IMG/VR virus record: IMGVR_UViG_3300008267_000948
Coordinates: 1-22,691 of that record
From: a virus
DNA length: 22,691 nt
Direction: 5' to 3' (one strand)
The notes under the pieces were generated by a model. The model was not told where the DNA came from. It did no database searches and saw only the letters and a list, made by a program, of their open reading frames with translations. Positions 1 to 8,861 of the stretch are shown piece after piece (the stretch's first letter is position 1; each line of letters begins with the position of its first letter). Both the position numbers and the translations under genes were made by a program.

Positions 1-1188
1 CGTTCCAACGTATGTTGAACCCCCATCATATGATGTGAATGTCCAAAGATCTCTGCTACTTGCTCCAGTTGTTGCTGGAGGGATTGATCCACCAGACCAG
101 TAAATTGTGTTTGCGAAAGTTATTGTTCTTCCGCCAGTGCCATCTTGAATTAGAACAAGAGAGAAGGTTTTAGCAAGACCATCTGATGGCGCATTGACGA
201 ATGTGAACACTGCAGAAGAACTTAAAATATATTTGAACCAATTTGAAGTTGATAAGTCAACAGAAATTGAACCACCAGTTGTCGAACTTGCAATAAAATC
301 TTTTGTAGATTTAAAGTTTGCAGTGATATTACCCATAACAACATTTGCTGGAAGATTATTATATTCAATATTCCAAGCGCCAGTTGTCTCATTCCAGTGT
401 AGATCAGCATTGGCTGTACCTGCACCCTGACCGCGACGAACACGGAAGTATCCATCACCACCAGCAGCAGAACTGAATCGTAGAACGTATTTGTCGCCAT
501 CAGTTACAGCTGGAGCAAGAATTGGATCCTCAACCGTTAATGTACGAACATATGCAGTAATAATATTGGCATTATCAATATTTGCCAAATTTCGAACAAT
601 TAGGTTTCCTGTTGCTGTATTACTTGCAACATTTAGATTATATGCAAATACATTATTAGTTACATTCAGTGTACCAGTAACGTTTACATTTGCAAAAATA
701 TATGTGTGTGGATGGATGTTGAGTGTCACACCACCAGAGGCATTAGCGATGTTCATCGTATCGCCAACGTTGATTCTCACAGTTTGAACATTTACATTGA
801 GTGTTCCATGCGTAGCATTAGCAACTGTGACATTTGCACCATAGAATACAGTATTTGTATTGACTGCAAATAGATCCGTTGCACCCATACGGCGAAATTT
901 GATATCACCAGCGTCGACATAAAGGTGATTCGAAGAATTGTCAACTTCGATATTGAATACTGTGAGAGTGCCGTCGATATTCGTGTCATCTTTGACATCA
1001 AGTACAACACCACCGCTTGCATTGTTTATGCGAACATAACCATGCTCAATAATGACATTGCCAGCATGCTTATAAAAATCGCCACGAGCAATCTCATTGA
1101 CGTCATCTCTCAACAGATTTGTTGATATTCTCCATTGATTGAATGTATTGCTTGTTGTTACTTCTGCAACATTTATTGTATTTGCCAT
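1..1188 (-). CDS. Tail fibre-like protein (3' partial)
   Basis: 396 codons visible, open through the window edge. ATG at 1188, one base after the upstream stop. The N-terminus MANTINVAEV with TFNQWRISTNLLRDDVNEIA (residues 15-34) resembles the virion-attachment start of T4-like marine phage fibre proteins (TFNEWR-type). Residues 40-216 are beta-rich fibre shaft with near-repeats (VRINNASGGVVLDV at 52 and NIANASGGVTLNI at 146). LTVEDPILAPAVTDGDKYVL and GGDGYFRVRRGQGAGTANAD plus LHWNETTGAWNI (217-274) form a globular fibre module. Residues 300-396 (SISVDLSTSNWFKYILSSSA to WTFTSYDGGSTYVGT) are a terminal domain of a kind common at phage fibre ends, so the stop may lie shortly beyond the edge. 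The product would bind a host-surface receptor or link to the receptor-binding tip. Confidence 0.82.
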   Translation of the reverse strand, partial: MANTINVAEVTTSNTFNQWRISTNLLRDDVNEIARGDFYKHAGNVIIEHGYVRINNASGGVVLDVKDDTNIDGTLTVFNIEVDNSSNHLYVDAGDIKFRRMGATDLFAVNTNTVFYGANVTVANATHGTLNVNVQTVRINVGDTMNIANASGGVTLNIHPHTYIFANVNVTGTLNVTNNVFAYNLNVASNTATGNLIVRNLANIDNANIITAYVRTLTVEDPILAPAVTDGDKYVLRFSSAAGGDGYFRVRRGQGAGTANADLHWNETTGAWNIEYNNLPANVVMGNITANFKSTKDFIASSTTGGSISVDLSTSNWFKYILSSSAVFTFVNAPSDGLAKTFSLVLIQDGTGGRTITFANTIYWSGGSIPPATTGASSRDLWTFTSYDGGSTYVGT

Positions 1189-1189
1189 G

Positions 1190-1417
1190 TTATTTCTCGC
1201 CGCCGACTGCCTTCAGTATTTGGGTTAGCATAGTTTTCATTTCTGAAACTTCTGATTTCAAAGTATTTATTTCTTCCTCGACCATCTTTGCTCTTCGCAA
1301 TTCAGCAATCTTCTGTTGATGTTTTGCAACTGACGCCTTATTTGTGTTCAATATTGCAAAATTGTTCATATCTTTTACATAATGCAAATTATCACTCACT
1401 CTTGCTTTGTCGCTCAT
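1190..1417 (-). CDS. Small coiled-coil protein upstream of the tail fibre gene
   Basis: 75 residues. Not recognised as a named family. Residues about 30-70 form a heptad-patterned helix (IAELRRAKMVEEEINTLKSE, then MKTMLTQILKAV) that should make a dimeric or trimeric coiled coil; the rest is polar. The ATG is preceded by AGAGGG at good spacing and lies one base after the stop of the upstream gene. The stop TAA is one base before the fibre ATG. The position between a structural protein and a fibre gene suggests a fibre connector, a trimerisation helper or a small wedge accessory, by inference only. Confidence 0.75.
   Translation of the reverse strand: MSDKARVSDNLHYVKDMNNFAILNTNKASVAKHQQKIAELRRAKMVEEEINTLKSEVSEMKTMLTQILKAVGGEK
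1264..1271 (-). promoter_or_regulatory. Possible late promoter for the tail fibre gene
   Basis: The minus strand reads AATAAATA, a full match to the NATAAATA late consensus, inside the coding sequence of the small coiled-coil protein and ending 75 bases before the fibre ATG. It also encodes the ordinary residues Glu-Ile-Asn-Thr, so it may be chance in AT-rich DNA. Confidence 0.25.
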
Positions 1418-1418
1418 A

Positions 1419-4400
1419 TCAACCCTCTGGTACAGCAGTGATTCTTAGATTTTTGACTCTTGGAATCAATGATTGGTCGCTAGTAATCATACACACCTTG
1501 ATTTGGAAGTGCTTGAATGTTCCACCGATTGGATAAGAAACGCCATTCTCAATATAGTTGATTTTATTTTCATCAAGAGATGGTCGATATTCTAGCCCAA
1601 TAAAGGTATTTGTATTTCTAGAATAAACATCTTTCACCTTGCTCATCAACTTCCAGCTCTTATCTCCAATTGTTTCTGGATCATCTCCAGAACGAACTTT
1701 ATAGTACACGAGAACATCAGTTCCTGTTGGACGAATTGCGTCCATGAATACTCTCAAGTCTCCAGATTCGAATCCATCTTCTAGAACAATTTCTCTTGTA
1801 ACATATTTCGCAAGAATATTACCACCACTCTTTCCATCTTCACCAGAAACAACTGCAGTTGCAGTTACATTTCCAGTTGGATTTGTTGGTGCATTGACAG
1901 CCACTGTTGGAGTAGTTACATAACCACTACCCATATGAGTCAGAACAATCGCATTGATCTTATTTGCACCGTCAGTATTTGCAACAGCAAATCCAGCTGC
2001 ACCAGATCCACCGCCACCAGAGATAGTGATCGCATATAATCCAATATTGTATGTTGGATTTGGGAAATATGCGCTCTTGAATGCAAGTGCTGCAGTATTC
2101 ACAGTATTGTTTGAGCTGCCAACTACGATATTTGGAGTATTTGTATATCCAGTACCATAGTTTGTGATTGCAATTTTAGTATTTGACAATCCAGCATTAT
2201 TGATTGAGAAGGTCGCTGCAGTAATTGCAAGTCTCTCTAAATTCAATATTGGTGAAATATCGGAATCAGAAGATGACATATCGACAGTTAGTAGAACGCT
2301 ATTTGCGTTTCCTTGAATCAATTTTCTTCTGTTGATTGAGTTTTTAGCAGACTTATCAAGCAATGTTCCAAACTCAACTGGTCTATTTGGTTCAAGGTCA
2401 ACACCAATGGTTTCGCGATCTAGAGTTGCAGAATACACGCCTTTCATTTTATAATCGATAAGTCCAACAGGGAAACTCAAATCAGTTGATGTGAGCATCA
2501 CACGATCAATATCGATATTCGCAACTGGTGGAGCATCTAGATTGAACGTTACACTGCCAGAACTATCAAAAACTGCCTTGTTTAGAACAAACATCAAATC
2601 TTGATTTTGATATGGCGTCCATGTCGTTGAGTTTTGTGATCGGAAGAATGATCCAGCATACGGCTGTTCTGAAATACGAACAGTAGATGTTGTACCAGTT
2701 CCAAGAACATCAGCACCAAGTTCAGCAATGAACAACTCATAATCTGGAGAGTCTGAGCCAACAAGGATTGCATACTCGCGATTTGGTTCTAGGAACACAG
2801 GATCGTCAAATGTAAACTTTGTGCTTGTTGTTGGATCATTTGTGCTTGGGAGAGATGATACCTTTACATCCTTTGCATTTACAGACTTAGATGCAAGATA
2901 CTTCTTTGTTGGATATCCGTTTTCTACTTCTGCAATTCGAACAGTTACAGGAAGTTGTAGAGAGCCTCTTGTCAAAGTTACAGAATTCTTTTCATAAGTT
3001 GCAAGAGATGGCTTGCTCTTGAAGAAAAGATCAATAGAGGTACAGTATAGACCATAATCCTGCTTATTTGATTTTGGCTTTGGCACAAAGAATGTCTGCG
3101 CCATGCCATCGCCTAATGGGATTCTTGGAATTGTTGATGCTGTTGACCCAGTAACTGGAGGCTTTACTGGTGTTCCAGTTGCAGGTCTATCAGAAGGAGA
3201 TGATGGAGCAACAGCGGAATTACCATCCGTTTCTGGTAGTGGTGATAATACAGGTGTTGTCTGAATACGCTGTGTCGTTTGTAGAATACCAGAAGCAGCA
3301 TAAGTCGCAGCAGCACGCATTCCAAAATCTGGATCATTATAACGAACAGTGTCTGTTATCGTAAAGATACGATTTCCTGTTTTGAATTTGAATCCAGGGA
3401 ACGATGGGATGTGAAATAATCCAGAGACTGCGCCATACTCATCGACAATTTGATTTCCGATAGAATATCGTGTTGTCGCGTCTGGTGTAAATGTTAGTGC
3501 ACCTCCAAGACTTACGACTGTTGTATTTGCAACAGTAGAGGTGCCTACAATAGATCTTGACTCACCAACACCAGTTCCTGAACAGAAGTAAATCAAATTT
3601 CCATTGATTGTTCCACTATTGTCAAGGTTATTCAAGATAATTGTGGTAGAGTCAGAATTATTATTTGCAATCACACCAGATGAATGCTTATAAGAAAGCA
3701 CTCTGCAATTTGCAGTAGAGGTGTTTTGAATACTTCTGATAAATGGAATTACACTTGTGTTCGTAGAATAGAATGATGTTCCAATATAACTTGTTGCATT
3801 TACAGCTGGGGCAGATGTATTTGACGCATTCCAAATATATGACGAACTAGAGTTTGCTTCAAATTCGCCATAAATTGGTTCAATTGCAATCATTCCTTGT
3901 GCATTGATATACTTCATGATTCCACGGAATGTTGCTCTATCATATCTCTGAGCTGAGTCAGATGTCTGATACACAATATCTCCTGGACTATATGAATTTG
4001 CAGCAACTGCAAGAGTACCAGCAACAGCAGCAATGTTTAGATTCAAATAATTTTGTTTCAAGTATACGATATTTGGACCAGATGTTGCTAGAACTGAGGC
4101 ATATGAATTTGTGAGAAGAGAAATGACACCCTCTCCAGGATAAAATACATCAGCGGTCACAGTATCATTTATAGAAACAACATTAGCTCGAGCATATGCA
4201 ATCTTTGTGTTTGCATTCGCAGCATAAACTTGAGCACCCTCATTGAACATACCAGATATATTTCTGAGAATTAGTTCGTCTGCAATACTGCTTTCGATGA
4301 TGGCAACAAATGTATTACTTGTATAACTATCACCTTGATACAAATAGTCATTTTGAGTTATTGTTGTATTTGCGCCAGAAGAAACGCTTCTGCTGTCTGT

Positions 4401-4601
4401 ATACTTGAGTGCCTTTTTGGCATCAATAACTACTTTATTTGATGACTGACAGAAACCATTTACTGCAACGTCATCGAAGAACATTCTTGCAGTTTTATAA
4501 GGCTTCATGTTGTAAGCCAAAAATTCAACTTCTCTCCCTCGGATATAAGGGATCAAATTTGTGTCGACGACAACTTTACCAGTCTGTGTTGTAATTGCCA
4601 T
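1419..4601 (-). CDS. Large virion structural protein, two-part
   Basis: 1060 residues, a type seen in T4-like marine phages beside the DUF4815 protein. The N-terminal part (1-440) begins VVVDTNLIPYIRGREVEFLA and MKPYKTARMFFDDVAVNGFC (11-51), a typical start of these proteins. A Pro/Ser/Thr-rich hinge (about 450-490) separates it from the second part. There, FFVPKPKSNKQDYGLYCTSI, DLFFKSKP, VRIAEVENGYPTKKY and ISEQPYAGSFFRSQNSTTWT (504-662) form a conserved beta domain. Residues 805-905 carry Gly-Tyr modules (ITNYGTGYTNTPNIVV and LTHMGSGYVTTPTVAV) like those in gp6 and gp7. The C-terminal 140 residues form another beta domain. Probably attached to the baseplate rim with the DUF4815 protein. A 26-base gap with GAGAAA precedes the ATG. 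Exact role unknown. Confidence 0.82.
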   Translation of the reverse strand: MAITTQTGKVVVDTNLIPYIRGREVEFLAYNMKPYKTARMFFDDVAVNGFCQSSNKVVIDAKKALKYTDSRSVSSGANTTITQNDYLYQGDSYTSNTFVAIIESSIADELILRNISGMFNEGAQVYAANANTKIAYARANVVSINDTVTADVFYPGEGVISLLTNSYASVLATSGPNIVYLKQNYLNLNIAAVAGTLAVAANSYSPGDIVYQTSDSAQRYDRATFRGIMKYINAQGMIAIEPIYGEFEANSSSSYIWNASNTSAPAVNATSYIGTSFYSTNTSVIPFIRSIQNTSTANCRVLSYKHSSGVIANNNSDSTTIILNNLDNSGTINGNLIYFCSGTGVGESRSIVGTSTVANTTVVSLGGALTFTPDATTRYSIGNQIVDEYGAVSGLFHIPSFPGFKFKTGNRIFTITDTVRYNDPDFGMRAAATYAASGILQTTQRIQTTPVLSPLPETDGNSAVAPSSPSDRPATGTPVKPPVTGSTASTIPRIPLGDGMAQTFFVPKPKSNKQDYGLYCTSIDLFFKSKPSLATYEKNSVTLTRGSLQLPVTVRIAEVENGYPTKKYLASKSVNAKDVKVSSLPSTNDPTTSTKFTFDDPVFLEPNREYAILVGSDSPDYELFIAELGADVLGTGTTSTVRISEQPYAGSFFRSQNSTTWTPYQNQDLMFVLNKAVFDSSGSVTFNLDAPPVANIDIDRVMLTSTDLSFPVGLIDYKMKGVYSATLDRETIGVDLEPNRPVEFGTLLDKSAKNSINRRKLIQGNANSVLLTVDMSSSDSDISPILNLERLAITAATFSINNAGLSNTKIAITNYGTGYTNTPNIVVGSSNNTVNTAALAFKSAYFPNPTYNIGLYAITISGGGGSGAAGFAVANTDGANKINAIVLTHMGSGYVTTPTVAVNAPTNPTGNVTATAVVSGEDGKSGGNILAKYVTREIVLEDGFESGDLRVFMDAIRPTGTDVLVYYKVRSGDDPETIGDKSWKLMSKVKDVYSRNTNTFIGLEYRPSLDENKINYIENGVSYPIGGTFKHFQIKVCMITSDQSLIPRVKNLRITAVPEG

Positions 4602-4627
4602 ATTTTTTCTCTATTTACTATTAGTCT

Positions 4628-7600
4628 CTATTCTCTATCATAATCATAGCGTTCAAGTTCTGCCTTTCCGCCACCACCGCCTGAATCAAGCGTGGCTGCA
4701 CTATCTAGATTCAATGGAGGTAGAACTGTTGGAACAGATGATTCATAATTTGGCTCAGGTTGAATAATTGTTATTTCTGGTTCAATTGGAGCAGGTGCCC
4801 AATATGATTCATTGAACAATCCACCATTTGAGAATAAATTACCCGCACTAAAACCAGTTGCACCAAAGGTGAAATTTACGCCAAAATTGATTGGAGAAAT
4901 TCTAAACCATGGGTCAAATTCGAATCCACCAAACTCTGGGTATGATGGGAGAATATTCAAATCTTCATTTGCAGGTTTTCTATCTCTGCCATCATCAATA
5001 ATTGGTCTGAATGGATCTTCTGGTGCAATGATAATAATATCATCATTGCTTGTTGGAGGTGGTGGAAGGAATGGATTGGTGATGATAATGACATCACTAT
5101 TTCCTGTTGGTGGAGGTAGAGTTGGTGGAGCAGGTGGCTCAATTACTTTCTCTCTGATTACAGTTTCTTTTTCAATAATCTTTTCTGGAACTGTGATAAC
5201 TTCTGGTTTCAATGTTTCTGAAACCCAAGTATCTGTTTCTGGGGTGAGAACAATGCTTCCATTGAACTGCCCAAACAAGAATGGTTGAACAGAAACTGCC
5301 TTATCAGAAGCAAGACTTTGTACAATTGCTGGTTCTTCACTGTAATTCAAGCATACTGTTTTACGATTGAGTGCTGTATTCTCTCTATCGATTGTCTTTA
5401 GTCCCAAGGAGAAAACCTTCATTGCAGGAATCATGAATCCATTTTCAAGAGCAACATTGAAGTCTGGGCTCTTATAATCAACGATGTTGAAGTTGGTGAA
5501 ATTCTCACCAACAATACCGTATTTCTCTTTCTCAGTGCCATCTTCATATTGAGTTTTATCTGCCATCGCAAGTTTTTCAACATTGTTCAGCGATGTGAAG
5601 AACTCAACTCTCTCAAGTCTTTTATCCATCGATGCAATATCACGCATCGTATAGCGACGATTTTCACGATACTTCATACGAACTTCACGAACATCTGCCA
5701 CGTATGGTGGTAGATACATTGTATACAAAGTCATTGAATCATCAGTATCTGCGGGTGGTAATGGCTGCGCTGCAGCTTTACCCTTGATAACTCTGAACTC
5801 TTTATCTTTTGACAATACAAGTTTGTCGATACGAGGTAGATAATAATCATATGAGAGTTCAGATGTTTCATCAGGTGAAGGAATTTTAGGAATTGTATAC
5901 CCACCTGATCCATCACCCAATGTTTGAGTTGCTCTGAAATCTAAACAATCTCTTAGATTATAAACTGTGCCTGTTGAAGATGTATAGATCGGAATGATTC
6001 CATTTGTATAGTGACTCTGTGGATATGAGTCTACTGAGAAGAACGTTGTCTTATCAGAAACCTCAGAGTAAATATGCTCATAATAATCCACATGAACCAA
6101 TAGTTTTGCAATTGGTGAATCATATCCATCCTTCAAGATGATCTTGGCATGATCATAGCGATCATCTCTTTGACCATAATCGACATAGAAATTGTTCGTA
6201 ATATCACGAACGTTATTTGCATCTGGATAATGTGTTGTATTTCCAGCAAGAATCTTATTGATCTTTACAACATCAGGAACAAACAAACTGATTGAATCGC
6301 CAGGGCGAACAGTATTGAACTGCGTGTTTCCTAAGAATACTAGTCCTTGCGCTGTGTTAATGTTTGCAACGGTTCCAAAATTCGAAACAGTAACTGTCAC
6401 AGTACCATTTTCTGCTACAGGATATGTGAAGTTAGAAGAAGTTCCAGAGTAATCAGTATTACTATAGAAATTCTTAGTTCTAATTCTATCTTCTGCATCA
6501 TTGACTTTCACAGAAACAATAATATCAACTGCAGTTATGTCTGCGATATTTGTCTTGACTTTCAAAGATGATGAAGAGACTTCTACGTTTGATGCAGTAA
6601 GTTGAATAACCTCACCGTTTGAGTAGATGGTATTTCCACCATTATTTCTTACAACAACGATTAAATTATCTTGAACAGATCCAGTTGATTGTGCCCATGG
6701 GATTGACTCATAACTTTCAAGACCATTTCCTTGAGAAATTGTAAACTCACCAACGGTAGAGTTATTGCTACGACCCAAAATAATCTTATTGTGCACATAG
6801 TCAACATTCTGAAGTGTTGATCGCTTTGCATATGTTCTTGGTAGTCTGAAAACTAATGCTTTCTTTTGTGTGTCTTCAAACGAAGTCTCGCCTGTTAGAT
6901 ATTTTGAATATCCAGAAACATTCATAGAAACGTTTGGCTTCACATCAGCAATATTAGAAGTCACATTACCAGAAATAACTGATTCTAATTGATCAATTTT
7001 GAAGTTCAGCTGAACAACTGTTGCAGCGTTGGCAACCGCACCGCCAATCTTAGCGCCATCATCGAACTCTCGATCGAACGTCGCCTTTTTAGTAGAACCA
7101 TCATAATGAATGATTGTTCTACTTTGATTTACAACATTAGAAGAATATGTATTCTGTCTAAAGATTTGTAATGGAGCAGCAGTACCAGTTCCAATTATTG
7201 TTTGCGAGAATTCAGTATTGACTGTGAATCGATTATTTGGGTCATCGATTGATACAACCTCACGAACATCATCGCCGATACGAACAACATCACCAATTGC
7301 AATATTTGGAGAAGCGAATACGTTTGCGGTTGCACTGTTTGCGTTTACTGTGTATCCACCCTTATATACGTTGGCTTTTGATACGTTACCGATTGCAGTC
7401 AGTGATACTGGAAGAATCGTTACTGTTGCATTTACATAGGCGCTGCTTTTCTGAGAAAATTTATCGCTAAACGTGATTGATTTAGCATTATCAGAAGCAC
7501 CACCGACCTTTGCAACGATTGGTTCTAAAGAGATATTTGACAAATACAGTTTGAACGCACCGTTTGAATCGAATTGAGTATTTGATGCAGCGCTGTATCT

Positions 7601-8851
7601 AACAAAGTTTCTAATTTCTGCTGAACCAATTTTTGTATTTTGATACGTTTGCGTATTTGCATTATAACCTAGACCGATATTCACTGATGATGTATCAACG
7701 CAGTGTAGATCAACCTTTTCTGATGCCAAGAAATTTGGGAAGCCAACAGAAGTTACTGTATTTCCGCGAAGTCCTGTGACAAATACATAATTGCCATATG
7801 AGATGTCGACGTCAACTTCAGAAAGCGATTTTACATCTGCTGCGCTACGAGGTTTGTCAACATTGACCTTCATTGTGCCAAGTGTTTCAAACTCGAATCC
7901 CTTTACATAAGCCTTTCCTGGTTCGATCGCAATTGTATATTGATCATCGTCTAGACCGTTGACAATTGATGCACGGAATGGCTTGACTGTGTAGTCGCCA
8001 GATTCATCGTATGTTCTGCGAGCAAGAGTTTTCTCGAGTTCAGCATAAACTGGATATTTGACTTGTTTGGTAATAAGACCATTCTCAACACGCATGAGTT
8101 CGAAGAACTTCGATTCGTCGACAACAGTATCAAGTGGTCGTGTTGTTAGAACTAAACTAAATTGATAGCGATCAGCACCAGGAGCTTGGTAATTGAAAGA
8201 AGACTGTGCTGGGTCTAAAAGCGTTGTGTCAATCTCACTGTCAACAATTTCTTCGTTGATCTCTAGACCAATTTTGACATTTGCAGAAGAAGAATATGCG
8301 TTTACAACAGCAGTTTGATCGAGAACTTTTACAAAGTATCCATCTGCATAAAAGACACCTTCGTTGATAGAAACCACGGTGCCGAGACCGCTGGTGTTTG
8401 TGGATAGTGTTCTTGCCTCAGTTATCTCGCCAGCAACTCTAACAGTATCTGCAAAGCCGAATTCATTTCCTGTCATGTAGCGAACCATAAGAGTTGGGTC
8501 GCCTTCAAGTGGGTAATAAGTTGCTAGAACCTTTGCTTGGACATTTCCAGAAGCATTTACAATGACGCGATTTTCAAAATCAGCAACATCAACATCAACC
8601 GTGTTATAGGTCTTTTCGAGTTTCACCCATTTGCAAGTATTGTCAAGTGTCATGTTTCCGCCGATAACTGGAGAGCCATCTTGGAAAACGTGATCACCAA
8701 ATGCCTTGATTTGATTCTGCAAAATAGACTGAATCTGTGTAAGTTCACGAGCCTGAACAGCACGACCAGGCTTGAAGAGAATCTTCATGTAGTTATTATC
8801 TAATGCGTTCTCTTTGAAATCGTCGTAATATGGATCTATGTTGAATTCCAT
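4628..8851 (-). CDS. DUF4815-type baseplate/tail structural protein
   Basis: 1407 residues. The N-terminus FNIDPYYDDFKENALDNNYM, then FKPGRAVQARELTQIQSILQ and FGDHVFQDGSPVIGG (residues 3-65), is the signature of the DUF4815 family of large T4-like marine phage structural proteins. Further family-like segments are VFYADGYFV (166-174), IEPGKAYVKGFEFET (309-323) and LPPYVADVREVRMKYRENRR followed by RDIASMDKRLERVEFFTSLN (1047-1089). A beta module shared with gp7 and gp8 lies near 497-566. The end is unusual: a charged VPEKIIEKETVIREKVIE helix, a proline-rich tandem repeat (1244-1281), an aromatic Gly/Phe region (1305-1350) and a final Gly5 tract. In T4 this place holds gp9 to gp12, so a peripheral wedge or fibre-anchoring role is inferred. 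Biochemical function unknown. Confidence 0.85.
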   Translation of the reverse strand: MEFNIDPYYDDFKENALDNNYMKILFKPGRAVQARELTQIQSILQNQIKAFGDHVFQDGSPVIGGNMTLDNTCKWVKLEKTYNTVDVDVADFENRVIVNASGNVQAKVLATYYPLEGDPTLMVRYMTGNEFGFADTVRVAGEITEARTLSTNTSGLGTVVSINEGVFYADGYFVKVLDQTAVVNAYSSSANVKIGLEINEEIVDSEIDTTLLDPAQSSFNYQAPGADRYQFSLVLTTRPLDTVVDESKFFELMRVENGLITKQVKYPVYAELEKTLARRTYDESGDYTVKPFRASIVNGLDDDQYTIAIEPGKAYVKGFEFETLGTMKVNVDKPRSAADVKSLSEVDVDISYGNYVFVTGLRGNTVTSVGFPNFLASEKVDLHCVDTSSVNIGLGYNANTQTYQNTKIGSAEIRNFVRYSAASNTQFDSNGAFKLYLSNISLEPIVAKVGGASDNAKSITFSDKFSQKSSAYVNATVTILPVSLTAIGNVSKANVYKGGYTVNANSATANVFASPNIAIGDVVRIGDDVREVVSIDDPNNRFTVNTEFSQTIIGTGTAAPLQIFRQNTYSSNVVNQSRTIIHYDGSTKKATFDREFDDGAKIGGAVANAATVVQLNFKIDQLESVISGNVTSNIADVKPNVSMNVSGYSKYLTGETSFEDTQKKALVFRLPRTYAKRSTLQNVDYVHNKIILGRSNNSTVGEFTISQGNGLESYESIPWAQSTGSVQDNLIVVVRNNGGNTIYSNGEVIQLTASNVEVSSSSLKVKTNIADITAVDIIVSVKVNDAEDRIRTKNFYSNTDYSGTSSNFTYPVAENGTVTVTVSNFGTVANINTAQGLVFLGNTQFNTVRPGDSISLFVPDVVKINKILAGNTTHYPDANNVRDITNNFYVDYGQRDDRYDHAKIILKDGYDSPIAKLLVHVDYYEHIYSEVSDKTTFFSVDSYPQSHYTNGIIPIYTSSTGTVYNLRDCLDFRATQTLGDGSGGYTIPKIPSPDETSELSYDYYLPRIDKLVLSKDKEFRVIKGKAAAQPLPPADTDDSMTLYTMYLPPYVADVREVRMKYRENRRYTMRDIASMDKRLERVEFFTSLNNVEKLAMADKTQYEDGTEKEKYGIVGENFTNFNIVDYKSPDFNVALENGFMIPAMKVFSLGLKTIDRENTALNRKTVCLNYSEEPAIVQSLASDKAVSVQPFLFGQFNGSIVLTPETDTWVSETLKPEVITVPEKIIEKETVIREKVIEPPAPPTLPPPTGNSDVIIITNPFLPPPPTSNDDIIIIAPEDPFRPIIDDGRDRKPANEDLNILPSYPEFGGFEFDPWFRISPINFGVNFTFGATGFSAGNLFSNGGLFNESYWAPAPIEPEITIIQPEPNYESSVPTVLPPLNLDSAATLDSGGGGGKAELERYDYDRE
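5009..5122 (-). repeat. Proline-rich tandem repeat in the DUF4815-type protein
   Basis: Two consecutive units, LPPPTGNSDVIIITNPF and LPPPPTSNDDIIIIAPEDPF, each have a polyproline run, a polar turn, an Asp plus four- or five-residue Ile/Val strand, and an Asn/Ala-Pro-Phe end. A third, degenerate unit may be EPEITIIQPEPNYE further on. Confidence 0.65.
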
Positions 8852-8861
8852 GAACTTTTAC

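Noticed and set aside
4812-5288. Plus-strand open frame of 158 codons
   Set aside because: It is antisense to the proline-rich end of the DUF4815-type gene; its Gly-rich sequence is the complement of CCA/CCT proline codons. No ribosome binding site or family was seen.
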